From positions 124,001 to 188,000 of the forward strand of contig NZ_CP114598.1 in the NCBI RefSeq assembly GCF_030848305.1: a DNA stretch of 64,000 nucleotides, in the 5' to 3' direction. Shown here piece after piece: positions 18,108-26,656 of the stretch. The notes below the pieces were generated by a model that was not told the DNA's origin, made no database searches, and saw nothing but the letters and a program-made list of their open reading frames with translations. Position 1 is the first letter of the stretch. The number at the start of each line of letters is the position of its first letter. This stretch comes from Akkermansia muciniphila. GTDB taxonomy: Bacteria; Verrucomicrobiota; Verrucomicrobiia; Verrucomicrobiales; Akkermansiaceae. The translations under genes were made by a program, and so were the position numbers.

Positions 18108-18303
18108 GAAAACACGTTACAGAAATCTTTTACGCATGGTCAACAATATTCTTCCCTCCCGGGAAAAACAAGCCGGCTTCCATTTCCCGGCCTGATGATC
18201 CGGTTCCGGTATAATACAGAGGGGGGGGCGCAGGCGCGTACATCTATCCGGAAAAGCAGAAAACCTGCACCGCACTGATGACTGCCGACCGCTTGGGAAA
18301 AAC

Positions 18304-19896
18304 CTAGCGGGCCGCCTGCTGCGCCACGGCTTCCGCACAACGGCGTCCATCCAGGGCGGCGGAAACAATGCCTCCGGCGTAACCCGCCCCTTCGCCGCAC
18401 GGATACAGGCCCTCCAGACCGGAATGCTCCAGCGTGGCAGGGTCCCTTGGAATGCGCACGGGAGAGCTCGTGCGCGTCTCACAGCCAATGAGCTGGGCGG
18501 AAGCTCCGGCAAATCCCCGCCATTTACGGTCAAACTGCCGCAGCCCCTCCCGCATGCGCCAGACGATCCCTTCCGGGAGCAATTCATGAAGGGGATGGGA
18601 TACAATGCCGGGATGATAGCTGGTAGGCAGCAGGGAAGAAGAAACGCGCCCTTTCAGAAAATCCTCCACCTTCTGGGCCGGGGCTTTCTGCATGCCTCCT
18701 CCGGCACGGCAGGAAGCCGTCTCCAGCGCCTTCTGGTACGCCACGCCCGCCAGCGCTCCGTGTTCCCTGCAAAACGGTTCCGTATCTTCCGGATGCACGC
18801 TGACTACAAAACCGGCATTGGCAAATGGGGAATCCCTCCGGGCCAGAGACATGCCGTTGACCACCACCTCATCGTTTTCCGTGGCGGCGGGAACGATGAA
18901 CCCGCCGGGGCACATGCAGAAGGAGTGGACGCCGCGGTCCTGAATGGTGGTCGTCACGGAATAACGGGCCGCCGGAAGCTGCTCCGGACGCTTCTGCTCC
19001 GGCTTCAGGTGGTACTGACGCGCGTCCACAAACGCCTGGGGGTGCTCAATGCGTACCCCCACGGCAAAGGATTTCTGTTCCAGAGCCAGCCCCTCCGCCA
19101 GCATCATGCGGTACACGTCCCGCGCGCTGTGCCCGGTAGCCAGCAAAACGGAATCCGCCGCGAATTCCCGGCCATCCGCACAGGCCACGCCGCGTATGCG
19201 GCGGCCGTCCGCAGAACGGAGCAGATGCTCTACACGGGTATTGAAATGAACTTCCCCGCCCGCGCGAAGAATGGATTCCCTGATGGCTTTGACGACATTG
19301 GGCAGCAGGTTGGAGCCGATATGCGGATGAGCGTCCGTTAAAATTTCCCGTGGCGCCCCGTGGGCTACAAAAATCTCGTAAACCTCCCGCACGGGGCCTC
19401 TCTTGGTCGCGCGCGTAAACAGCTTTCCGTCGGAAAACGTGCCTGCCCCTCCCTCTCCAAAACAGTAATTGGAATCCTCCATCACCGTGCCGCGGCGCAG
19501 GATGGGTGCCAGGTCAAACCGGCGGGAAGAAACGTCCTTTCCCCGTTCCAGCACCACAGGCTTTATGCCCAGCTCCAAACAGCGGAGCGCGGCGAACATT
19601 CCGGCCGGCCCGAACCCGATGATCAGCGCCACAGGGGAGCCGGGACGGACGGGCGGATAGTCCCGGGAAGGAAGACGTTCCGGCGGCAGCTGTTCATCCA
19701 CCCCGACCAGCAGGCGAAGCTGGAAGAGAATTTTTTTCTGCCGGGAATCAATGGATTCCTTCACCAGCCGCAAATCCCTGATACGGGAGGGGGAAATACC
19801 CAGCTTCCGCGCCACGGCGGCGCGGCGCGCGCGCTCGCTGCCGGCCTTTTCCATCGGCAGAATCACATCCACCGTTATTCCTTCCCCTCCGCTCAC
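18304..19896 (-). CDS. FAD-dependent oxidoreductase (COG2509-type)
   Basis: A 530-residue flavoprotein with an N-terminal domain of about 80 residues followed by the dinucleotide-binding IIGFGPAGMFAALRCLELG and a GEGGAGTFSDGKL flavin motif, ending in GEGAGYAGGIVSAALDGRR. This fits the uncharacterised FAD-dependent dehydrogenase group near HI0933/BaiN, whose substrate is unknown. I choose the GTG at 19896, which overlaps the agmatine deiminase stop (GTGA); the frame is open upstream to 20007 but that stretch overlaps the upstream gene. Overlap suggests co-expression with agmatine deiminase. Confidence 0.82.
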   Translation of the reverse strand: MSGGEGITVDVILPMEKAGSERARRAAVARKLGISPSRIRDLRLVKESIDSRQKKILFQLRLLVGVDEQLPPERLPSRDYPPVRPGSPVALIIGFGPAGMFAALRCLELGIKPVVLERGKDVSSRRFDLAPILRRGTVMEDSNYCFGEGGAGTFSDGKLFTRATKRGPVREVYEIFVAHGAPREILTDAHPHIGSNLLPNVVKAIRESILRAGGEVHFNTRVEHLLRSADGRRIRGVACADGREFAADSVLLATGHSARDVYRMMLAEGLALEQKSFAVGVRIEHPQAFVDARQYHLKPEQKRPEQLPAARYSVTTTIQDRGVHSFCMCPGGFIVPAATENDEVVVNGMSLARRDSPFANAGFVVSVHPEDTEPFCREHGALAGVAYQKALETASCRAGGGMQKAPAQKVEDFLKGRVSSSLLPTSYHPGIVSHPLHELLPEGIVWRMREGLRQFDRKWRGFAGASAQLIGCETRTSSPVRIPRDPATLEHSGLEGLYPCGEGAGYAGGIVSAALDGRRCAEAVAQQAAR

Positions 19897-20948
19897 AGTC
19901 CCTCCTTCCCCGGCCGGGGCTGCTGCTGGGTGATGCAGTGGATGGCGCCGCCTTCCAGCACCAGCTTGCGGGCATCCACCCCTATTACCTGTTTTCCGCT
20001 GAAACACTCACGCAGAATGCCCAGGGCACGATCGTCATTCCGGGGCTGGTTGAATACGGGAACAATGACGGCCTCATTCACAATGAGGAAATTGGCGTAA
20101 CTGGCAGGGAGCTGGTCCAGCCGCCAGTCCTCCGCATGGAGGGGGTCCGGCATCGGCAGGGGGATCACCTCCACGCCGGAGCCGTCCACGCATCTCAAAT
20201 CCTGAAGGCGTTCATTATTCTCCGCCAGAGCGCGGTAATGGGGAGAGGAAGAATCCGTCTCCACAATGGAAACTACGGCATCCCGGCACACAAAACGCAC
20301 CATGTCGTCAATATGGCCGTCCGTATCATCCCCTTCAATGCCGGAACCGAGCCAGAAAACGGCTCTGACGCCCAGCATGCGCTTCAATTCCTCTTCAATC
20401 ATGGCCCGGCTCCAATCCGGATTGCGGTTGGGATTCAGCAGCACGGACTCCGTCGTCACCAGCAAGCCGTCCCCATTGCCCTCAATCGCCCCCCCTTCCA
20501 GAATCATGGAAGAACTGCGCAAGGGAAGCCCCAGCGCCGCTCCAATCAGGGAGGGAACTCCGTTGTCCAGATCCCACGGAGCAAATTTGCCGCCCCATGC
20601 ATTAAATTGCCAATCCGCCAGCATCAGGGAACCGTCCTTTACATCCTGAACGAAAACGGGGCCGTGGTCCCGGCACCACACGTCGTTGGTCGGGTGGTCG
20701 AACAGGCGGAATTGCTCCTCCCGCACTCCGGCAGCCTGCATCGCCCGCCTGATGCCGGGATAAAGGGGCGCCGCGGCATTCACGCACACAAGGGCATGCG
20801 GGGCAATGGCAGCGGCCACGCTCCCATAAGTCCTCTGCAATTCATCCAGCCCTCCTTGCCACAAATCCCTGCGGTGGGGCCAGGACAGCCAGACAGCATC
20901 CTGGGGCTCCCATTCAGCGGGCCAGCGTACATCGGGTTCCTTGTTCAT
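19893..20948 (-). CDS. aguA: Agmatine deiminase
   Basis: Converts agmatine to N-carbamoylputrescine and ammonia in the arginine route to putrescine. Family motifs of the guanidine-modifying superfamily are present: PTNDVWCRDHGP, ILEGGAIEGNG, GSGIEGDDTDGHIDD and a C-terminal LEGGAIHCITQQ with the catalytic cysteine. The ATG at 20948 gives a 351-residue protein starting MNKEPDVRWPAEW; an upstream ATG at 21002 would overlap the preceding gene. No N-carbamoylputrescine amidase is in this window. Confidence 0.92.
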   Translation of the reverse strand: MNKEPDVRWPAEWEPQDAVWLSWPHRRDLWQGGLDELQRTYGSVAAAIAPHALVCVNAAAPLYPGIRRAMQAAGVREEQFRLFDHPTNDVWCRDHGPVFVQDVKDGSLMLADWQFNAWGGKFAPWDLDNGVPSLIGAALGLPLRSSSMILEGGAIEGNGDGLLVTTESVLLNPNRNPDWSRAMIEEELKRMLGVRAVFWLGSGIEGDDTDGHIDDMVRFVCRDAVVSIVETDSSSPHYRALAENNERLQDLRCVDGSGVEVIPLPMPDPLHAEDWRLDQLPASYANFLIVNEAVIVPVFNQPRNDDRALGILRECFSGKQVIGVDARKLVLEGGAIHCITQQQPRPGKEGL

Positions 20949-20964
20949 GGAGGTATCGGGCGGT

Positions 20965-21360
20965 TTAACTGGGCTGGTCCTGAAATTCATAAGGCTCTTC
21001 AAAAGCTCTGCGGAAATTCATGAACCCCTTGAAATCATCCAGAGAGTCCTCCGGCTGTTTGGAAAAAACGTCTTCCTCAATCAGTAAAAAAACCATTTCC
21101 CCCACATTCTTTCCGTTCCTAATCCCCCATTCCTTCATCACGGTGGAAGCCATAGGCCCGAACTGGGCGAGAGCGTAATCCCGAAATCCTTCCAGCAGTT
21201 CCTGTCCGCTGACATGCCTCTGAGAGCCGTTTTCCCGCTCTTCAACACGCTGCATGGTAAAATCCAGCGCATCTTTCAGAAAGGAATACGCCCGTTCCGC
21301 AAAACGGGGATCCTTCCGTACAATACGGCTCACGGCATCTTCAAACGTAGGGGCGGTCAT
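20965..21360 (-). CDS. Minf_1886-family conserved protein
   Basis: A 131-residue protein of the Minf_1886 family, known mainly from Planctomycetes and Verrucomicrobia and of unknown function. Features seen are HVSGQELLEGFRDYALAQFGPMA and WGIRNGKNVGEMVFLL. It is rich in acidic residues at the end. It starts the agmatine deiminase/FAD-oxidoreductase chain, 16 bp upstream of aguA. A phylum marker more than a functional clue. Confidence 0.85.
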   Translation of the reverse strand: MTAPTFEDAVSRIVRKDPRFAERAYSFLKDALDFTMQRVEERENGSQRHVSGQELLEGFRDYALAQFGPMASTVMKEWGIRNGKNVGEMVFLLIEEDVFSKQPEDSLDDFKGFMNFRRAFEEPYEFQDQPS

Positions 21361-21692
21361 AGCGGCTCGCCGCTACCCTATACGGCTCCTTGTGAAAATC
21401 AAGATTTTTGGGAGCGTGCCGGCTTCAGAACCGCCCTCAGGGAAAGCATGGGAAAACGAAGGCGGCCGCACCTCCGCAGGAGCTGAAACGCCAGACGCCG
21501 CAGACGGAAAAACGCCCAGCCATGTTACAAAACCTTAAAAAACGCACGCGCCCGCATCCTGAATATCATGCTTTTGCACGGGATGCTCTCCGGCTGGCGG
21601 CAGATTTCACATGCTGATGCCGTCAAAAAGCCCTGTAAGCAGGAAGGAAACCTTGCCAGCTTCTGGTCCGTTTGTTATGAACGGAATACTTT
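21361..21692. other. Intergenic region between divergent genes
   Basis: About 330 bp between the Minf_1886 gene and the aspartyl-protease-like gene, which diverge. It should hold promoters for both, but I do not see a clear one. No gene or structured RNA is recognised. Confidence 0.5.
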
Positions 21693-23012
21693 ATGTTCCG
21701 TTCCTCCATCATGCTTCTGGCAACCATGCTGTGCGTTTCCTGCGTATCGCACCGGCCTATCCAGGACAGCAGTTCCCCGCCCATTGACGCGGCCAACCCC
21801 CTGGACGGCACCCCCGTGGCGCTGGCGTGGAGTTCCGGAACGCAATTAATGATGGGCGTGGACACGGGAGCAGTCCAGACCTCCCTGCTTTTCTCCCCCG
21901 CAGTGGAATCCATCGGCGCCCGCCTTCGCGGCAGGGGAGCCATGCGCACGGCCAACGTGCCCGTTTCCCTGAAAGATGACGAAGAACCCATTTCCCGGAA
22001 ACAGGACGTGGTGATGGCGGACCAGGCTCCGTATGACGGGTTGCTGGGCTGGGAATGCATCCGGAAATATGTGTGGAACATCAACTACCCCAAACGCTCC
22101 CACCGTTTTTTCAATAAACTTCCCTCCAGGATAAAAAACTGGAACAAGCTTTCCCTGATCCCCGGGTCCGACTACCCGCAAATCGCGGACAAGCACGGAA
22201 GGCGCATCATTCTGGATACGGGAGCCCCCCACGCCGTCTATATTTCCAAAAAACGCTGGAACGCCATTAAGCAGGCCTACCCGGACGCGTTCGTCAGCGT
22301 CTATTCCGGCTACAGCCCCGCCGCCGGCGGCTTTTACGCCCATGAATGCATGCATGTAAGCTCCTTTCAGCTGGGCCCCCTGGAATTAAAAAACATCCTG
22401 CTCTGCGAAAGCTTCGCCAACCCGGAAGTAATGGGCATCCCCGATGACATAGACATTATCCTGGGGTACGGCGCTCTGGCCGCGCGCCAGTTCTGGCTGG
22501 ACGGCCCGGGGAACGCCCTTTATTTCAGCTCCACCAGCCACCGGATGCCCGCCCCCGCCTCCTTCAACCTGATGGGAGGAACCTTCATCCAGGACCGCAA
22601 CGGGAACGGCCCCATGAAAGCTTACGTGGCTGAGTGGTCGCCCGCATGGGACGCCGGCCTCAGAACGGGGGACGTGCTTATTTCCATTAATGGAAGAAAG
22701 AATCCCTATCCGGACCTCGTAGAATACGTTACCACCCAGCGGGGGGCTCAGGCCAGCGTGGTGGTCCAGCGCAGGAACAGGCTGGTGCGCATCCAATGGG
22801 AAGTTCCGGCCGCCCCCCCCGCAGGGGACTATTACCCCACGCCCCAGGCCATTACGGAACAGGAATTCGAAAAACACGTCAGGCAGCAGGAAAAAAAAGA
22901 ACAAACCCAGCCACCCGCAGACGGCCAGCAGCCCCCGGCTACTGCCGGAGAAACTCCGGATGAAGCCGCTCCCGCACCTGACGGGAAAACGGACAAAGCC
23001 TCCGCTGCCTGA
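21693..23012 (+). CDS. Lipoprotein with two retropepsin-like domains and a PDZ domain
   Basis: An exported protein of 439 residues; Cys17 follows a hydrophobic leader and may be a lipidation site. Two DTGA motifs occur, with aspartates 57 and 175, and each is followed by a hydrophobic-hydrophobic-Gly motif (DGLLGWE near 115-121; DIILGYGAL near 254-262). This is the pattern of two tandem aspartyl-protease domains. A PDZ domain follows (about 295-370, with AWDAGLRTGDVLISINGR), then a Pro/Ala/Glu-rich tail. It is predicted to act in the periplasm or on the outer membrane. The AI-2E-type transporter follows 36 bp later. Confidence 0.75.
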   Translation: MFRSSIMLLATMLCVSCVSHRPIQDSSSPPIDAANPLDGTPVALAWSSGTQLMMGVDTGAVQTSLLFSPAVESIGARLRGRGAMRTANVPVSLKDDEEPISRKQDVVMADQAPYDGLLGWECIRKYVWNINYPKRSHRFFNKLPSRIKNWNKLSLIPGSDYPQIADKHGRRIILDTGAPHAVYISKKRWNAIKQAYPDAFVSVYSGYSPAAGGFYAHECMHVSSFQLGPLELKNILLCESFANPEVMGIPDDIDIILGYGALAARQFWLDGPGNALYFSSTSHRMPAPASFNLMGGTFIQDRNGNGPMKAYVAEWSPAWDAGLRTGDVLISINGRKNPYPDLVEYVTTQRGAQASVVVQRRNRLVRIQWEVPAAPPAGDYYPTPQAITEQEFEKHVRQQEKKEQTQPPADGQQPPATAGETPDEAAPAPDGKTDKASAA

Positions 23013-23048
23013 GCCAGACCAGCCAACCAGCCCTTTCTCCACACCGGC

Positions 23049-24359
23049 ATGAACAACGCGCAACACCAGAATACCCAGCCTTCCGCCGTCCCCGCCATTC
23101 CTTCCCCCTTCCAGAAAAAAACCTGCTGGCATGCCCTGACAGGCGCCTCCATTCTGGTGATGCTGTGCATCGCGGCTTTCGTCATTTTTGAAGTAGTGGA
23201 AGTTCTGGGGTTCCTGGAACCGGTGCTCCTGCCCATCCTGATTGCCGCCGTCGTGGCGTATCTGCTGGAACCTATCGTTTCCTGGCTGGTGCATTTCAGA
23301 TTCTCCCGCTCCTGGGCCGTAGTCACGGTCATGTTTGCGGCTCTGGCTGTCCTGGTAGGCTTTGGAGCCACGATTCTTCCTCCCCTGATCAGGCAAACGG
23401 ACGAACTGATCGACAACCGGATGGAGCTATGGGACAAAACCTCCGAACTGATTGACTCCACCATTGAAATACCTTTCATTTCCCGCACCATTGACAGTGT
23501 TTACAGAACCAGTCTGCGGGAACTGAATACCAGCCATTATACGGAGGCGGAAATCCATGACCTGAGAAACGCCCGGACCGCCCGGGAAAAACTGGGAGCC
23601 TACATGACCATCAACTCCTCCTTTTACCAGGACAAGCTGATGAGCTGGCTCACTTCCGGAGGGCGAGCCCTGTACAGCACCATAGGAATCATGGTCAGTA
23701 TCCTGATCACGCCCATCTTCGCTTTTTATTTTCTGCTGGAGGCGGACAAAATCAAAGAAAAATGGCCCAGCATTCTGCCCCTGAAAGTCTCCAAATTCAG
23801 AAAAGACGTGGTGGAGACCATGGAGGAAATCAACGGATACCTGATTTCCTTCTTCCGCGGACAGATGCTGGTGAGCATCATTGAAGGCATTCTGATCGCC
23901 ATCTGCCTGAAACTGCTCGGTCTGCCATACGCCATCACCATCGGCGCCGCGGTCTGCGTGCTGGGCATTGTTCCCTACCTGGGAATTATCACCGCCTTTA
24001 TCCCTGCGGTGCTGCTGGCCTGGTTCACATGGGGAGATTTCCAGCACGTGCTGATTGTTTCCGGCATCTTCCTGGCCGTCAACCAATTTGACGGATGGGT
24101 CATTCAGCCGAAAATCGTGGGGGATTCCGTAGAACTCCACCCGCTCACGGTCATGTTTTCCGTGCTGATCTGGACGCTCATTCTGGGCGGCCTGGTCGGT
24201 GCCCTGCTGGCTGTCCCCCTGACGGCAGCCATCAAGGTCCTCTACAAGCGGTACATCTGGCAGAATGCCAGCATGCGCCCCATGACGGAACCCGTGCTTC
24301 CGCCGGAACAGCCCGGCGAACAGCCTCCGGACAATCCCGAAGGTCCGGCCCGCGCCTGA
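23049..24359 (+). CDS. AI-2E family transporter
   Basis: A membrane protein of 436 residues with paired N-terminal helices after residue 35, a long soluble loop and four to five C-terminal helices. Motifs such as RFSRSWAVV, the conserved GIVPYLGIITAFIPAV and NQFDGWVIQPKIVGDSVELHP match the AI-2E exporter (PerM/YhhT) family. True substrates vary and are mostly unknown; some act as sodium/proton antiporters. The tail is Pro/Glu-rich. Confidence 0.9.
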   Translation: MNNAQHQNTQPSAVPAIPSPFQKKTCWHALTGASILVMLCIAAFVIFEVVEVLGFLEPVLLPILIAAVVAYLLEPIVSWLVHFRFSRSWAVVTVMFAALAVLVGFGATILPPLIRQTDELIDNRMELWDKTSELIDSTIEIPFISRTIDSVYRTSLRELNTSHYTEAEIHDLRNARTAREKLGAYMTINSSFYQDKLMSWLTSGGRALYSTIGIMVSILITPIFAFYFLLEADKIKEKWPSILPLKVSKFRKDVVETMEEINGYLISFFRGQMLVSIIEGILIAICLKLLGLPYAITIGAAVCVLGIVPYLGIITAFIPAVLLAWFTWGDFQHVLIVSGIFLAVNQFDGWVIQPKIVGDSVELHPLTVMFSVLIWTLILGGLVGALLAVPLTAAIKVLYKRYIWQNASMRPMTEPVLPPEQPGEQPPDNPEGPARA

Positions 24360-24415
24360 ACAGCCGCATCCTTCCAACCTCCTTTTCCAGAAAATATCAT
24401 CACACACCTGGCAAC

Positions 24416-25996
24416 ATGAATAAACCCGCATTACACCTGATGCTTGCCCTGGCAGCGGCGGCGGCCTGCCCGGCCGCAGTCACGCCCAAGGTCAAGCCTC
24501 CCAGAGCCATCGTCATGATTTACGCTGACGACCTTGGCTATGGAGACGTAGGCTGCTATGGAGCCAAAGGGATTCCCACCCCCTCTATCGACAGGCTTGC
24601 CGAGCAGGGCTGCCGCTTCACGGACGCCTATTCCACCACATCCGTCTGCACCCCTTCCCGCTATGCCCTGTTCACCGGGGAATACCCGTGGCGCAAGGAA
24701 GGCACGGGCATCCTGCCGGGAGACGCCGCCCTCATTATCGATACCAAGAAACCCACCCTGCCCAGGATGCTCCAATCCCACGGCTACAAAACCTACATGG
24801 TGGGCAAATGGCACCTGGGCCTGGGGGAAAAGGGGAAGAAAATTGACTGGAACAGGCATATCTCTCCCAGCCCGAACGAAATCGGATTTGACGAAAGCTT
24901 TATCTTCGCCGCTACGGGCGACCGCGTTCCCTGCGTGATTCTGGAAAACGGCAATGTCCGCAATCTGGACCCGAACGACCCCATTGAAGTATCCTACAAG
25001 CACAACTTCCCCGGGCTTCCCAATGGCAAGGACAATAAGGACCAGCTCAAACTCATGTGGAGCCACGGGCATAATCAGGCCATTATCAACGGAATTGGAC
25101 GCATCGGCTTCATGAAGGGAGGAAAAAGCGCCTTGTGGAAGGATGAGGAAAACGCCGATGTAATTACGGATAAAGCTATTGAATACATCCAGAAGAGCGC
25201 CAAAGCCAAGGAACCGTTTTTCCTGATGTTCGCCACGCATGACATCCACGTGCCGCGCTGCCCGGAAAAACGCTTTGTAGGCAAAAGCCGGCACGGCGTG
25301 CGCGGTGACGTGACCGTGGAACTGGACGACTGCGTGCGCCGCATCACGGACGCTCTGCAACAGGCCGGTCTGGAAAAAGACGCCCTGGTGATCTTCTCCA
25401 GCGACAACGGCCCCGTGCTGGATGACGGCTACAGGGATTTCGCCGTCCGGGACAATGCCGCCCATTCCCCTGCCGGCCCCTTCCGCGCAGGCAAATACAG
25501 CATTCTGGAAGGAGGTTCCCGTATTCCGTTCATCGTCAAATGGCCCGGCGTGGTCTCCCCCGGAACCACAAGCAAAGCCCTGCTCAACCAGATGGATCTG
25601 GGAGCTTCCCTGGAACAACTGCTGGCCTCCGGCAAGGCCAATTCCTTCCGTGACTCTGAAAACGTGATGCCCGCCCTTCTGGGCAAATCCGCCAAGGGCC
25701 GTGACTACCACGTCATCAACAGCACCGGCAAGGCGTTGGCGATACGCCACGGCAAATGGAAGTTCATTCCCGCCGGCGTTGCCATCCGCGACGGCATCAA
25801 CGGGGCCTCCGCGAAAATGAGCAAGTCCCCGGAAGGAGGAAGCCTCTTTGACCTGGAAAAAGACCCGAAGGAACTTGACAACGTAGCCGCCCGGCATCCG
25901 GACATTTGCGAGCAGATGAAAGCCAAGCTTGAGGAAATCCGCCAGAGACCCGAAACCAAGGCTGACCGGGAGGATCTGCTCCCCTTGGACGACTAA
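24416..25996 (+). CDS. Secreted arylsulfatase-family sulfatase (Cys type)
   Basis: Hydrolyses sulfate esters, probably on host mucin or glycosaminoglycan sugars given the likely organism. It has a signal peptide (about residues 1-20), the metal-binding ADDLGYGD, the formylglycine site CTPSR with Cys78, GKWHLG and a late SSDNGP. The cysteine must be oxidised to formylglycine by a sulfatase-maturing enzyme not encoded in this window. The ATG at 24416 gives 526 residues; the frame opens earlier inside the transporter gene but that part is not sulfatase-like. Confidence 0.92.
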   Translation: MNKPALHLMLALAAAAACPAAVTPKVKPPRAIVMIYADDLGYGDVGCYGAKGIPTPSIDRLAEQGCRFTDAYSTTSVCTPSRYALFTGEYPWRKEGTGILPGDAALIIDTKKPTLPRMLQSHGYKTYMVGKWHLGLGEKGKKIDWNRHISPSPNEIGFDESFIFAATGDRVPCVILENGNVRNLDPNDPIEVSYKHNFPGLPNGKDNKDQLKLMWSHGHNQAIINGIGRIGFMKGGKSALWKDEENADVITDKAIEYIQKSAKAKEPFFLMFATHDIHVPRCPEKRFVGKSRHGVRGDVTVELDDCVRRITDALQQAGLEKDALVIFSSDNGPVLDDGYRDFAVRDNAAHSPAGPFRAGKYSILEGGSRIPFIVKWPGVVSPGTTSKALLNQMDLGASLEQLLASGKANSFRDSENVMPALLGKSAKGRDYHVINSTGKALAIRHGKWKFIPAGVAIRDGINGASAKMSKSPEGGSLFDLEKDPKELDNVAARHPDICEQMKAKLEEIRQRPETKADREDLLPLDD

Positions 25997-26015
25997 CATC
26001 TATCCGAGCCAGACC

Positions 26016-26504
26016 ATGAGAGAATCCGCCACATGCTCCCAATGCGGCCACGGGTACACCTACCCGGCCGGGATTGACGCCAAAACCGGCATGCGCTGCA
26101 CGGCGTGCGGCGTTCTGATTCACGTCACAACGGGGCTTCCCTTCGGGGAAGCCCCCTCTTCACTATCCGGCCGCAAACCGGAAAACGCCATGAAAACGCA
26201 GTCCTCCCTGCCTCCCGTCAAGAAAAAGCGGCCGTCCTTCTCCGGACGCGATACTGACGAGCGCGGCATCCGGCAGGAACGTCTGCCGCAGCTGCCACCC
26301 GCTCCCCCCGGAGGCCGGATTCCCGCTGCATCATGGCTGGCGTGGGGGCTGTCCCTGATCGCGTTGATTCTGGCCTTTATCTTCCCCTCCTACGGGAACG
26401 GTTCCACAGATCCGCTGTACATGCTTCAACTCCTGCCCTCCATGATCTTCGGCTGCTCTGCGGCCATCCTTTTCATCCAGGGCCTGGCGGCCTTGCGCCG
26501 CTGA
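26016..26504 (+). CDS. Small zinc-ribbon membrane protein
   Basis: A 162-residue protein with an N-terminal zinc ribbon (CSQCGHGYTYP, then CTACG, four cysteines), a basic/Pro-rich linker and two hydrophobic helices at the C-terminus (about 105-160). Function is not known. It begins 19 bp after the sulfatase stop. An exceptionally stable hairpin (26132-26155) lies inside the coding region, just after the ribbon. Confidence 0.65.
   Translation: MRESATCSQCGHGYTYPAGIDAKTGMRCTACGVLIHVTTGLPFGEAPSSLSGRKPENAMKTQSSLPPVKKKRPSFSGRDTDERGIRQERLPQLPPAPPGGRIPAASWLAWGLSLIALILAFIFPSYGNGSTDPLYMLQLLPSMIFGCSAAILFIQGLAALRR
26132..26155 (+). other. UUCG-capped perfect hairpin inside a coding sequence
   Basis: GGGGCTTCCC pairs perfectly with GGGAAGCCCC around a TTCG tetraloop, one of the most stable RNA hairpin types. 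It is followed by CCTCTTC rather than a full T-run. It falls between the zinc ribbon and the membrane segments of the host gene. Confidence 0.7.
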
Positions 26505-26614
26505 AAAGAGGCAACACCTCTGAAACCATCCGGCTCAATACATCAGCGCTCCATCCCTAAAACAGACTGCCGGACCCCATACCTCTTTCCGCAAAACCGG
26601 GCTTTTAGACTTGC

Positions 26615-26629
26615 CTGTCAAATTGACAG
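26615..26629. promoter_or_regulatory. Perfect 15-bp palindrome before the FeoB-like gene
   Basis: CTGTCAA and TTGACAG flank a single central A, 28 bp before the FeoB-like start. The position and symmetry suit a repressor operator, for example for an iron or manganese regulator. It does not match the Fur or DtxR consensus that I know, so the regulator is unassigned. Confidence 0.4.
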
Positions 26630-26656
26630 ATTTTAAGTTACGTTCCGGTAAACGTT

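Noticed and set aside
18221-18228. G8 tract near a possible -10 box as a phase-variable promoter
   Set aside because: A C8/G8 run also occurs inside the essential tyrS gene (about 45936-45943) and one in the aspartyl-protease-like gene (22813-22820), so such runs occur in ordinary genes here. No -35 was found.
22813-22820. C8 tract in the lipoprotein gene as a contingency locus
   Set aside because: The run encodes part of a proline stretch, and tyrS has a similar run, so length alone does not show phase variation.
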